64,000 nt of DNA from Streptomyces venezuelae (lineage in GTDB: Bacteria > Actinomycetota > Actinomycetes > Streptomycetales > Streptomycetaceae). Location: assembly GCF_008642375.1 (NCBI RefSeq), contig NZ_CP029194.1, positions 2,046,001 through 2,110,000 of the forward strand. The letters run 5' to 3'. Position numbers and translations under genes: made by a program. The notes beneath the pieces are model-generated. The model had not been told where the DNA came from, did not search any database, and saw only the letters and a program-made list of their open reading frames with translations. Numbering within the stretch: position 1 is the first letter of the stretch; each line of letters starts with the position of its first letter. This document shows positions 18,291-28,932 of the stretch, piece after piece.

Positions 18291-19736
18291 TCACTGGTGC
18301 TTGTAGTGCTTGATCGAGGAGTCCTGGGCCGCCTCGTCGGCGAACTTCTGGATCTTCTTGATCGTCTCGGCCGGGGTCGCGCGGCCGGCCATCATCTCGC
18401 CGATGCCCGCGACACCGATCTTCTCCTTCTGGAGAGCGACGTACCAGTCCTGGAGGCGCGGGTTGACGACGTTCTGGCCGGCCTTCTCCAGGGCCGCGAC
18501 ACCTGACTTGAGACCCGGCGTCAGCTCGATGCCGTCGGTGCCGCCGTTGAACGCCGAGAGGGACTTCACGGACTGCGTGAAGTTCTTGGACGAGGCCTCG
18601 CTGAGCATGATGCGCAGCTGCTCCATGCCGCCCTCGGGGTTGGCCGCCTTGGCCGGGACGATGAAGGGCTCGCCGCCGGAGGCCCACATGGTGCCGAAGG
18701 GCATCTTGTCGGAGGCGTCGAGGCCGCTCGGGGCGGAGACGGCCAGGTCGAAGTCGGCCGGCATGGTCTTCGCCGCCTCGTTCTCGACCCAGGAGCCGTT
18801 CGGGATGAACAGCGCCTTGCCCTCGGTCCAGGCGGTCTGCGACTGGATGTGGTCGAGGCCGGGGGTGCCCTTGAGGATGTAGCCCTTGCGGTAGAGCTCG
18901 TAGTAGGCCTCGAAACAGGCCTTGACCGCGGGGTGCTCCCAGGCCTTCGGCTCCAGGTTGTCGATGGCGTCCAGGACCTCGCGGCCGCCGACCTTGCCGA
19001 TCATCGGGTACAGCGAGAAGGGGAGGTAGTACGGGTGCTTGCCCGCGTACGTCCAGCCGGCGATGCCCTTCTTCTTGGCCTTCTCGCAGACGGCCAGCAT
19101 CTCGTCCCAGGTCTCGGGGTACTTCGCGTCGAGGGAGTCGAGCAGCTTCTGCGAGTACCAGACGCCGTAGACGGTGTACGCGTAGTAGAGGACCCAGACC
19201 GGGGCGCCGTCGAACTGGCCCATCTCGATGATGCCGGGCCGCAGGGTGTCGCGGACCTTCTTGTTCGGGTCGTCGACGGAGGCCGCGTCCAGGAGGGCGG
19301 TGAGGTCGGTCAGCTGCTTCTGTCCGACGAGGACGCCCATGTCCATCTGCTCCGCGCCGGAGTTGTCGATGAGGTCCGGCGGGTTGCCGCCGTTGAAGCG
19401 CGGCTGGAGCTCGGTGGTGATCTTCTGGGTGGGCGTGAACTTGACCTTGGCCTTGGGGTAATTCGTCTCGTAGACCTTGATCGCGTCCTTGGCGTACTGC
19501 TGTCCGAATCCGCCGTCGAAGAGGACGAAATCAAGCGGGGCCGACTCGTTCACCCCGAGCGGGTTCTTGTCGGACTTCGTACCCTTCTCGACCTTTGCGT
19601 TTCCGTCACCGCTGCCGCTCGCGCAGGCGGAGAGGAAGCCCATGGTCGGCACCGAAATCAGGCCGATCGCGGCGGAACGCTTGATCAGATCGCGACGGCC
19701 AAGGCCCTCATTGGTCTGAGCGGAGGTGGATCCCAT
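18291..19736 (-). CDS. ngcE: N-acetylglucosamine/diacetylchitobiose-binding lipoprotein
   Basis: 481 aa SBP_bac_1 type protein. Its signal combines a twin-arginine start (GRRDLIKRS) with a lipobox LSAC, so it is probably a Tat-exported lipoprotein. The mature region has GNPPDLIDNSGAEQMDMG, KYPETWDEMLAVCEKAKKKG and the NgcE-like C-terminus. ATG is chosen because GAGGA lies seven bases upstream; a TTG two codons earlier is weaker. It captures chitin-derived amino sugars for NgcFG. Substrate assignment rests on family resemblance and gene order. Confidence 0.87.
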   Translation of the reverse strand: MGSTSAQTNEGLGRRDLIKRSAAIGLISVPTMGFLSACASGSGDGNAKVEKGTKSDKNPLGVNESAPLDFVLFDGGFGQQYAKDAIKVYETNYPKAKVKFTPTQKITTELQPRFNGGNPPDLIDNSGAEQMDMGVLVGQKQLTDLTALLDAASVDDPNKKVRDTLRPGIIEMGQFDGAPVWVLYYAYTVYGVWYSQKLLDSLDAKYPETWDEMLAVCEKAKKKGIAGWTYAGKHPYYLPFSLYPMIGKVGGREVLDAIDNLEPKAWEHPAVKACFEAYYELYRKGYILKGTPGLDHIQSQTAWTEGKALFIPNGSWVENEAAKTMPADFDLAVSAPSGLDASDKMPFGTMWASGGEPFIVPAKAANPEGGMEQLRIMLSEASSKNFTQSVKSLSAFNGGTDGIELTPGLKSGVAALEKAGQNVVNPRLQDWYVALQKEKIGVAGIGEMMAGRATPAETIKKIQKFADEAAQDSSIKHYKHQ

Positions 19737-19912
19737 GCTCAAGTCCTCGCCTTCATTCAGGACTCAGGCGGTGTACCGGTCGCCCGTACTCACTCGCCAC
19801 AGGCGAAGGGCCCCGCCACCGCGGTCATTTGCAGCCGGGTCGTGCACGCGTCGGGCCGTCGCCGGAGTGTTCCGAGGAGTCTCCGAGGAGTGCTCCGACT
19901 GGCTGGACGCCG

Positions 19913-19945
19913 ACAGGTATAGTCCACTTCCCTTCTCCTGAGCAA
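19913..19945 (-). promoter_or_regulatory. ngcE promoter with DasR-like operator
   Basis: On the minus strand TTGCTC (19945-19940), an 18-base spacer and TATACC (19921-19916) form a promoter. The -10 lies inside AGTGGACTATACCTGT, which agrees in 12 of 16 positions with the DasR responsive-element consensus as I recall it (AGTGGTCTAGACCACT). Binding there would block RNA polymerase, fitting induction by GlcNAc metabolites. Confidence 0.5.
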
Positions 19946-20048
19946 GATCGAAAGCAGGTTTCAGCAACCATCTTTCCCGAGTTGAGACCTCCGCGATAAG
20001 CGCGCCGAATCTGCGGCGTTTCGTCCAACCGTTGGCCCTGTAACACCC

Positions 20049-20078
20049 TTGACAGCACATCAGAGCTCCACATATTGG
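20049..20078 (+). promoter_or_regulatory. Promoter for the FG-GAP gene
   Basis: A consensus -35 TTGACA, an 18-base spacer and -10 TATTGG. It implies a leader of about 215 bases before the GTG at 20300. The 563-bp gap from 19737 to 20299 contains no gene besides these divergent promoters. Confidence 0.6.
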
Positions 20079-20299
20079 GAGGCCGCGCTACGCCATCGGT
20101 GGGACCGAACCATGCCGACCGGGGCGACGGAGGGGCAAACAGGGACAAACGTCCGTGACCGAAACAGTTGTGTCACAGACCCCCCACCAAGTGAAGATTC
20201 CATAAGGAGGATCCGGGATCATAGAGGTCTCGCCGACGCCCGTCCTCGCGACGGAGGCGCGGCGAATCTGCCTGGTTCCCTACGCATTTGGAGTACTAC
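20079..20299 (+). other. Long 5' leader with an orphan Shine-Dalgarno
   Basis: The leader contains a strong AAGGAGG (20204-20210) that is not followed by any usable start codon in the next 5 to 13 bases. The functional site is the GGAG at 20290-20293. Segments such as GTGTCAC and GGTCTCGCCGACGCC hint at secondary structure. A regulatory RNA is possible but no known riboswitch class was recognised. Confidence 0.3.
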
Positions 20300-21217
20300 G
20301 TGGCCAAGTCTTCTGGCCTGAATCGCACGGGCGTCCTGTCCCGTGTCACGGTCGCGGCGATAACGGCGGCCCTGGTGGGCACCACGACGGCCGCGGTCGC
20401 AGCGGACGCGCCGAAGCCCAGCATCGCCGCCGCCGAGCAGACCTCCGGCGCGAGCGCCTTCGCGGCCGACGCCGCCTCCGCCGCCGCTCCGGTGAACTAC
20501 CTGAGCGGCGTGAACAGCGCGGGCATCATCTGGCGTTACGAGCCGGTCGGTGGCGGCGCCATCCAGCGTCTCAACACCCAGTCCGGCTCCGGCTGGAACT
20601 ACGACAAGCACTTCTCGCAGGCCGACCTGGACGGCAACGGCTCCGCCAACGGTATGTACACCGTCAACAGCGGCGACCTGACCTACACCCCGTACGGCGG
20701 CTCGCCCCGCTTCATCGGCGGCGGCTGGGGCATCTACAACGAGGTCATCTCCGCCGCCAACACCGGCGGCGGCACGGCCGACGACGTTCTCGCCCGCGAC
20801 AGCTCCGGTGTGCTGTGGCACTACCTGGGCAACGGCAACGGCTCGCTGACCCAGCGCTACCGCATCGGTTCCGGCTGGAACGCGTACACGCAGATCGCCG
20901 GCAAGGGCGATGTCTCCGGCGACGGGCGTCCCGACGTCGTCGCGCGTGACCGCAACGGCGTCCTGTGGCTCTACAAGGGCACCGGCAACTACCGGACGCC
21001 CTTCGCCTCCCGCACCCGTGTCGGCAGTGGCTGGAACACGTACAACGCCATCGTCTCCTCGGGTGACCTGAACTTCGACGGCAAGGCCGACCTCGTCGCC
21101 CGCGACGGCGCCGGCGCGCTGTGGCTGTACAAGGGCCGTGGCAACGCCACGACCCCGTACACCGGCCGTGTGAAGATCGGCACGTCCGGCTGGAACGGCT
21201 TCCGCGAGCTGTTCTAG
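20300..21217 (+). CDS. Secreted FG-GAP/VCBS-repeat protein
   Basis: 305 aa from GTG with GGAG six bases upstream. It has a Sec signal peptide (VAKSSGLNRTGVLSRVTVAA, cleavage near AVA-AD) followed by about five FG-GAP-like repeats. These carry the calcium-type pattern D-x-[DN]-x-D-G: ADLDGNG, GDVSGDGRPDVVARD, GDLNFDGKADLVARD, each followed by GVLWLYKG and GSGWN. The repeats should fold as a small beta-propeller outside the cell. There is no catalytic domain. Similar stand-alone proteins are abundant in Streptomyces; function is unknown, perhaps adhesion or cell-wall binding. Confidence 0.8.
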   Translation: MAKSSGLNRTGVLSRVTVAAITAALVGTTTAAVAADAPKPSIAAAEQTSGASAFAADAASAAAPVNYLSGVNSAGIIWRYEPVGGGAIQRLNTQSGSGWNYDKHFSQADLDGNGSANGMYTVNSGDLTYTPYGGSPRFIGGGWGIYNEVISAANTGGGTADDVLARDSSGVLWHYLGNGNGSLTQRYRIGSGWNAYTQIAGKGDVSGDGRPDVVARDRNGVLWLYKGTGNYRTPFASRTRVGSGWNTYNAIVSSGDLNFDGKADLVARDGAGALWLYKGRGNATTPYTGRVKIGTSGWNGFRELF

Positions 21218-21259
21218 TCGTCCCCGGGCGCCTCTGAGCGCCTCGGCATCAGGACAAGC

Positions 21260-21299
21260 GAAAGGGCCCCGCTCCTCTTCCGAGGAGCGGGGCCCTTTC
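21260..21299. terminator. Perfect 18-bp bidirectional terminator
   Basis: GAAAGGGCCCCGCTCCTC and its exact reverse complement around a TTCC loop. It lies between the convergent FG-GAP gene and acnA, with short T runs on both sides. Confidence 0.92.
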
Positions 21300-21331
21300 C
21301 GTACTTCGTACGACTACCCGATCAGATCGTG

Positions 21332-24115
<2,784 letters not shown>

Positions 24116-24116
24116 C

Positions 24117-24140
24117 TAAGGTAAGACTTAGTTAGGTAAC
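24117..24140. promoter_or_regulatory. Direct DtxR/DmdR-like half-sites upstream of acnA
   Basis: TAAGGTAAG (24117-24125) and TTAGGTAAC (24132-24140) repeat with a 15-base period in an AT-rich patch about 70 bases before the acnA start. They resemble halves of the iron-box consensus TTAGGTTAGGCTAACCTAA (about 12 of 19 matches over one placement). The usual inverted arrangement is not present, so iron control is only a possibility. Confidence 0.3.
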
Positions 24141-24175
24141 CCTTACCGAATGGGCGGCTGCGGTGCGCCGTAAGC

Positions 24176-24199
24176 AGTTATCTCGATGTCGAGATAACT
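24176..24199. promoter_or_regulatory. Near-perfect 24-bp operator dyad upstream of acnA
   Basis: AGTTATCTCGA is followed by TG and then its exact reverse complement. It lies 127 bases upstream of the acnA GTG and just past the end of the converging-direction neighbour, so acnA is the likely target. Its TTATCTC-N6-GAGATAA core recurs next to the start of the HTH-MurA gene at 25638-25657, with the same 6-base gap. Confidence 0.7.
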
Positions 24200-24249
24200 C
24201 TAGTGCATCCCCGCCGCTCGGTCATGCCCGCCCGGCCGCAATTCGGCGG

Positions 24250-25119
24250 TCAGGGGGTGGCGACCAGTCGGCCGAGCCGCATGGCGAGCCACGGCCTGCG
24301 GCCGCCGGCCCGCATCCGGCCCAGGGCGACGGCCTTCCAGATCGGCGTGCGCCGGAACGAGACGAGCAGGAAGGCGGCCGGGTCGACCGTGAGCCTGCAG
24401 TCGTACGCGCGCGGCGGGGCGTCGCGGGTCACGGTCATCGCTCCGTCGTCGACGACGACGGCGAGGCGCGGGCCGCCCTCGACCACCAGGTCGAAGGCGA
24501 CGCGGACGCCCCGCGCCTTCGCCGTGTCCAGGGCCAGGCTCATCATCGTCGGCATCGACTGGCCGATCACCAGGCTCGCCTCGTCCCCGCCGATCGACCA
24601 CGGCAGTCCGGCGCCGCGCGCCATGTCCAGGCCGTGCACGAGGCTCTCGCCGAGCATCAGCCCGGTCACCACCGCCACGGTGAGCGTCGGCCCGGGGCCG
24701 TACCAGGGCGCGGCGACCGGGGCGTCCGGGGCGAGGTTCCCGGTGATCCGCAGGAACGTCTCACCCCGCTCGGCGATGAGGTCGCCGAGCCGGGCGCGCC
24801 CTTCGCCGTCGACGACGGCGACGGAGGCGTCGTTCATGGCCGTGATCCGCTCGACGAAGGGCAGATCGCCGGAGGGCAGGACACTCCCCCAGTCCACGGC
24901 GGTGTCGGCCGCGTCGGGGGACACGACGGAGCCGTACGCGAGGTACACGGAGGTGAGGTGCGCGCCGACGTCGCCGACGCTCCACCTCGGGACACCGGAG
25001 GCGGCGTCCAGGTCGGGGACCTCGCGGAGAAGCCGCGCGAGGCGCGGGATCGCGGCGGCCAGCGCGGCGCGGGTCCTCTCGTGCTCGGAGACGGGATCGA
25101 ACGTCGCGACGAAGCCCAT
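24250..25119 (-). CDS. Maleylpyruvate isomerase-like / SCP2-type protein
   Basis: 289 aa. The N-terminal four-helix bundle is of the mycothiol-dependent MDMPI/DinB-like kind (ERTRAALAAAIPRLARLLREV, WSVGDVGAHLTS, with a candidate metal His and GESLVHGLDMARG). The C-terminal part is SCP2-like (YDCRLTVDPAAFLLV). ATG has GGGGAGGAGAGG upstream. Such proteins are numerous in actinobacteria; some use mycothiol, most are uncharacterised. The isomerase reaction should not be assumed. Only 74 bases separate its stop from the 24-bp dyad. Confidence 0.7.
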   Translation of the reverse strand: MGFVATFDPVSEHERTRAALAAAIPRLARLLREVPDLDAASGVPRWSVGDVGAHLTSVYLAYGSVVSPDAADTAVDWGSVLPSGDLPFVERITAMNDASVAVVDGEGRARLGDLIAERGETFLRITGNLAPDAPVAAPWYGPGPTLTVAVVTGLMLGESLVHGLDMARGAGLPWSIGGDEASLVIGQSMPTMMSLALDTAKARGVRVAFDLVVEGGPRLAVVVDDGAMTVTRDAPPRAYDCRLTVDPAAFLLVSFRRTPIWKAVALGRMRAGGRRPWLAMRLGRLVATP

Positions 25120-25258
25120 GCCTCTCCTCCCCATGCCCCCCATGCTGCGGACGGGCCCGCAGATTACCGCCGAGTAGCACGGTGGCGACAGGGGGCGGGG
25201 GCACCCGGACGGCGGCGCACGGCTGGCCGGGGGCGGCCGGCGGGCCGAGGATCGAGCC

Positions 25259-25615
25259 ATGTTCAACGGCGCGCACGTGATTCTCTACACCCGGGACGCG
25301 GAGGCAGACCGCGACTTCCTCAAGGACGTCGTCGGCTTCGACCATGTGGACGCCGGCCGGGGCTGGCTCGTCTTCAAGCTGCCGCCCTCCGAGATCGCCG
25401 TGCACCCCACGGAGGGCGAACCGAGGCACGAGGTCTATCTGATGTGCGAGGACATCGCCGCCACCCTGACGGCCCTGGAGGACCGGGGCGCCGAGATCTC
25501 ACGCCCCATCACCGACCAGGGCTGGGGCCTGCTCGGTGCCGTCCGGCTGCCGAGCGGCGCCGAACTCCCCCTGTACGAACCGCGTCACCCGACCGCGCAC
25601 ACCCTGTCACCCTGA
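25259..25615 (+). CDS. VOC-superfamily (glyoxalase-like) protein
   Basis: 118 aa, one VOC module of paired beta-alpha-beta-beta-beta units. It begins VILYTRDAEADRDFLKDVVGF and ends GGLLGAVRLPSGAELPLYEP-like (here GWGLLGAVRLPSGAELPLYE). Candidate metal ligands are His in AVHPTEGE and Glu in the last strand. GAGG lies eight bases before ATG. It is probably a small cytoplasmic metalloenzyme or binding protein; the substrate is unknown. The stop is 51 bases from the HTH-MurA start, so it may be read through into that gene. Confidence 0.75.
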   Translation: MFNGAHVILYTRDAEADRDFLKDVVGFDHVDAGRGWLVFKLPPSEIAVHPTEGEPRHEVYLMCEDIAATLTALEDRGAEISRPITDQGWGLLGAVRLPSGAELPLYEPRHPTAHTLSP

Positions 25616-25637
25616 CGGCCTACCCCAATGACGATCA

Positions 25638-25657
25638 CCATCTCATATCTGAGATAA
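25638..25657. promoter_or_regulatory. Second copy of the dyad at the HTH-MurA start
   Basis: CCATCTC, six bases and GAGATAA. The inner core ATCTCA-TATC-TGAGAT is perfectly symmetric. It matches the acnA-side site in 12 of 14 consensus positions and ends nine bases before the ATG, with no clear Shine-Dalgarno between. It is well placed for autoregulation. Confidence 0.65.
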
Positions 25658-25666
25658 CGTGACGCC

Positions 25667-27196
25667 ATGGCAGACGACTACCTCGTACGCATCGGCAAGC
25701 TCATCCGTGACGCCCGGCAGCACCGCGGCTGGACACAGACGCAGCTTGCCGAGGCGCTGGCCACGAGCCAGAGCGCCGTCAACCGGATCGAGCGCGGCAA
25801 CCAGAACATCAGCCTTGAGATGATCGCCCGGATCGGCGAGGCCCTCGACAGCGAGATCGTGTCCCTGGGTTACGCGGGACCGATGCACCTCCGCGTCGTC
25901 GGGCGCCGCCGGCTCTCCGGAGCCATCGACGTCAAGACGAGCAAGAACGCCTGTGTCGCGCTGCTCTGCGCCTCGCTCCTCAACAAGGGCCGCACGGTCC
26001 TGCGCCGCGTCGCCCGCATCGAGGAGGTCTTCCGTCTTCTGGAGGTCCTCAACTCCATCGGCGTACGCACCCGCTGGATCAACGACGGGGTCGACCTGGA
26101 GATCGTGCCGCCCGCCGAGCTGGACATGGAGTCCATCGACGCCGAGGCCGCGATCCGCACCCGCTCGATCATCATGTTCCTCGGTCCGCTGCTGCACCGC
26201 ATGGACCGCTTCAAGCTGCCGTACGCCGGTGGCTGCGACCTCGGTACGCGCACGATCGAGCCGCACATGATCGCGCTGCGCCGCTTCGGCCTGGACATCA
26301 CGGCCACCGAGGGGATCTACCACGCCCAGGTCGAGCGCTCGGTCTCCCCCGACCGCCCGATCGTCCTGACCGAGCGCGGCGACACGGTGACCGAGAACGC
26401 GCTGCTCGCCGCCGCCCGCCACGACGGCGTGACGGTCATCCGCAACGCCTCCTCCAACTACATGGTCCAGGACCTGTGCTTCTTCCTGGAGGCCCTGGGC
26501 GTACGGGTCGACGGCATCGGGACCACCACCCTCACCGTCCACGGCATCCCCCAGATCGACGTCGACGTCGACTACTCCCCCTCCGAGGACCCGGTCGAGG
26601 CGATGAGCCTGCTGGCCGCGGCGGTCGTCACGGAATCCGAACTGACCATCCGCCGGGTCCCGATCGAGTTCATGGAGATCGAGCTCGCGGTCCTGGAGGA
26701 GATGGGCCTCGACCACGACCGCTCGGCCGAGTACGCCGCCGACAACGGCCGCACGCGCCTCGTCGACCTGACGGTCCGCCCCTCCAAGCTGGAGGCGCCG
26801 ATCGACAAGATCCACCCGATGCCCTTCCCGGGCCTGAACATCGACAACGTCCCCTTCTTCGCGGCCATCGCGGCCACGGCTCAGGGCAAGACCCTCATCC
26901 ACGACTGGGTCTACGACAACCGCGCCATCTACCTCACCGACCTCAACCGCCTCGGCGGCCGCCTCCAGCTCCTCGACCCCCACCGCGTCCTGGTCGAGGG
27001 CCCCACCCGCTGGCGCGCCGCCGAGATGATGTGCCCGCCGGCCCTGCGCCCCGCGGTGGTCGTCCTCCTGGCGATGATGGCCGCCGAGGGCACGTCGGTC
27101 CTCCGGAACGTGTACGTCATCAACCGCGGCTACGAGGAGCTCGCGGAGCGCCTCAACTCGGTCGGCGCGCAGATCGAGATCTTCCGGGACATCTAG
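25667..27196 (+). CDS. XRE helix-turn-helix / MurA-like enolpyruvyl transferase fusion
   Basis: 509 aa. Residues 6-65 form a Cro/C1-type HTH (RIGKLIRDARQHRGWTQTQL, with recognition helix in TSQSAVNRIE). From about residue 75 the protein is a UDP-GlcNAc 1-carboxyvinyltransferase fold with SKNACVALL (Lys93/Asn94 pair), the catalytic-type Cys190 in YAGGCDLGTR and VYDNRAIYLTDLNRLGG in place of the usual ENRFMH loop. It may be a real transferase, or a sensor that uses the fold to bind UDP-GlcNAc or phosphoenolpyruvate. No clear ribosome site precedes the ATG, so the message may be leaderless. The adjacent dyad suggests it controls itself and acnA. Confidence 0.88.
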   Translation: MADDYLVRIGKLIRDARQHRGWTQTQLAEALATSQSAVNRIERGNQNISLEMIARIGEALDSEIVSLGYAGPMHLRVVGRRRLSGAIDVKTSKNACVALLCASLLNKGRTVLRRVARIEEVFRLLEVLNSIGVRTRWINDGVDLEIVPPAELDMESIDAEAAIRTRSIIMFLGPLLHRMDRFKLPYAGGCDLGTRTIEPHMIALRRFGLDITATEGIYHAQVERSVSPDRPIVLTERGDTVTENALLAAARHDGVTVIRNASSNYMVQDLCFFLEALGVRVDGIGTTTLTVHGIPQIDVDVDYSPSEDPVEAMSLLAAAVVTESELTIRRVPIEFMEIELAVLEEMGLDHDRSAEYAADNGRTRLVDLTVRPSKLEAPIDKIHPMPFPGLNIDNVPFFAAIAATAQGKTLIHDWVYDNRAIYLTDLNRLGGRLQLLDPHRVLVEGPTRWRAAEMMCPPALRPAVVVLLAMMAAEGTSVLRNVYVINRGYEELAERLNSVGAQIEIFRDI

Positions 27197-27218
27197 GAAG
27201 TCCGGCCGAAGGTGACGC

Positions 27219-27256
27219 AGCGGTCAGCCCTCCCCGTCTCGGGAGGGCTGACCGCT
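27219..27256. terminator. Perfect 16-bp bidirectional terminator
   Basis: AGCGGTCAGCCCTCCC and its exact reverse complement around a 6-base loop, between the convergent HTH-MurA and MFS genes. Confidence 0.9.
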
Positions 27257-27284
27257 TCAGCGCACATCGCCGAGGGGGACCCGG

Positions 27285-28835
27285 TCAGGCGCCCGGGACC
27301 ACGCCGCCCTTGAGGCGTTCGAGGTCCGAGGGGCGGACCTGGATGGCGAAGACGGATATCACGAGGGCGAGGATCGCGAAGACCGCCGCCACGATGAAGC
27401 CGGCCGAGACTCCGGCGGTGAGGACCTCGTCGCCCCAGGGCGGGGGGAGTTGGCCCGTTTCGGCGAAGCGGGCCTTCTCCAGGGGGCTCGCCTGGGCGAG
27501 GAAGGCCGGGACCTGGGTGTCGGCCTCGTTGCGGCTGACCGTTCCGAAGACCGTGACCAGGATCGAGAGGCCGAGCGAACCGCCCACCTGCTGGGTCGCG
27601 TTGAGCAGGCCGGAGGCGGCTCCGGTGTCCTTGAGGGCGACGTTGGAGAGGGCCATCAGGGTCAGCGAGACGAACATGAACCCCATGCCGAAACTGAAGA
27701 CCAGCATCGGACCGAGGATCGAACCCAGGTAGGTCGAGTCGACGTCGGTCAGGGTGAGCCAGGACAGGCCGGCCGCCAGGCAGAGCGAGCCCAGCACCAT
27801 GAAGGGCTTCGGGCCGAACCTGGGCAGGAGTTGGGAGGTGATGCCGGCGGCGACCGCGATGACCGCGCTCACCGGGAGGAAGGCGAGGCCGGCTTCGAGC
27901 GGGCTGAAGTCCAGGACCTGCTGCACGAAGAGCGTGAGGAAGAAGAACATGCCGAAGATCGCGGCCGCGAGGCAGAGCATGATGCCGTAGGTGCCCGCGC
28001 GGTTGCGGTCGGCGAACATGTGCAGCGGGGTGATCGGCTGCCGCGAGCGCCGTTCCACCAGGATGAAGGTGACGAGCAGGACGACCGCGGCGGCGAAGGA
28101 GGCGATCGTGTACGGGTCCCGCCAGCCTTCCTGCGCGGCGCGGATGAAGCCGTAGACCAGCGCCACCATGCCGAGCGTCGAGGTCAGCGCCCCGGTCACG
28201 TCGAAGTGGCCCGGCTGGCGTGCGGACTCCTTGACGTGGCGAGGTGTCAGGAAGGCGATCAGCAGGGCGATCGGCACGTTCACGAAGAAGATCCAGCGCC
28301 AGTCGAGCCACTCGACCAGGACGCCGCCGGCGAGCAGGCCGATGGCTCCGCCGCCGGCCGAGACACCCGCGAACACGCCGAAGGCGCGGTTGCGTTCGGG
28401 GCCTTCGTCGAAGGTCGTGGTGATCAGCGAGAGGGAGGTCGGCGAGGCGATCGCGCCGCCGACGCCCTGGAGGGCGCGGGCCGCGAGGAGTTGCCATTCG
28501 GACTGGGCGAAGCCGGCGAGCAGGGAGGCGAGTCCGAAGAGCAGGACGCCGAAGATGAAGACCCTGCGACGCCCGAGGATGTCGCCCGCGCGTCCGCCGA
28601 GGAGCAGCAGTCCGCCGAAGGTGAGCGTGTAGGCGTTCACGACCCAGGACAGGCTGGTGGTCGAGAAGTCCAGCGACTGCTGGATGTCCGGCAGAGCGAT
28701 GTTCACGATGGTGATGTCGAGGACCACCATCAACTGACAGGAGGCGATCACGAAGAGGGCGATGCCCTTGCCGTCCCCGTCACTCTTGTGCGGGGTGGTC
28801 GCCGTCGGGGTCGTCGGCTTCGGATCACTCGTCAT
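27285..28835 (-). CDS. MFS drug exporter, DHA2 (14-helix) family
   Basis: 516 aa with about fourteen hydrophobic helices. Helix 1 carries LMVVLDITIVNIALP, followed by LSWVVNAYTLTFGGLLLLGGRAGDILGRRR (motif A) and ALQGVGGAIASPTSLSLI (motif C-like), as in EmrB/QacA exporters. It is predicted to expel drugs or an aromatic metabolite with proton antiport. It has its own promoter in the 97-bp gap to ridA. Its position at the edge of the aminobenzoate island makes a role in handling that compound possible but unproven. No TetR-type gene is adjacent. Confidence 0.9.
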   Translation of the reverse strand: MTSDPKPTTPTATTPHKSDGDGKGIALFVIASCQLMVVLDITIVNIALPDIQQSLDFSTTSLSWVVNAYTLTFGGLLLLGGRAGDILGRRRVFIFGVLLFGLASLLAGFAQSEWQLLAARALQGVGGAIASPTSLSLITTTFDEGPERNRAFGVFAGVSAGGGAIGLLAGGVLVEWLDWRWIFFVNVPIALLIAFLTPRHVKESARQPGHFDVTGALTSTLGMVALVYGFIRAAQEGWRDPYTIASFAAAVVLLVTFILVERRSRQPITPLHMFADRNRAGTYGIMLCLAAAIFGMFFFLTLFVQQVLDFSPLEAGLAFLPVSAVIAVAAGITSQLLPRFGPKPFMVLGSLCLAAGLSWLTLTDVDSTYLGSILGPMLVFSFGMGFMFVSLTLMALSNVALKDTGAASGLLNATQQVGGSLGLSILVTVFGTVSRNEADTQVPAFLAQASPLEKARFAETGQLPPPWGDEVLTAGVSAGFIVAAVFAILALVISVFAIQVRPSDLERLKGGVVPGA

Positions 28836-28898
28836 GGCTTCTCATGGCGCATCGCGCCCTCACCGTGGGGAGCCGTGGGCCGGTCAGTCCACCTTTCG

Positions 28899-28927
28899 AC
28901 ACTAAGCCAGGGCCGTTCGGGTGACCA
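28899..28927 (-). promoter_or_regulatory. Promoter of the MFS exporter gene
   Basis: Minus-strand -35 TGGTCA (28927-28922), a 17-base spacer and -10 TAGTGT (28904-28899). The palindrome TTGATCAA lies just upstream. Confidence 0.5.
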
Positions 28928-28932
28928 GTTGA

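Noticed and set aside
20079..20299. c-di-AMP (ydaO-type) riboswitch before the FG-GAP gene
   Set aside because: A CGAATC fragment and a terminal TACGC are reminiscent, but the conserved core segments could not be located in the right order.
20288..20302. TTG at 20288 as the start of the FG-GAP protein
   Set aside because: The GTG at 20300 has a GGAG at the right distance, and that GGAG overlaps the TTG codon.
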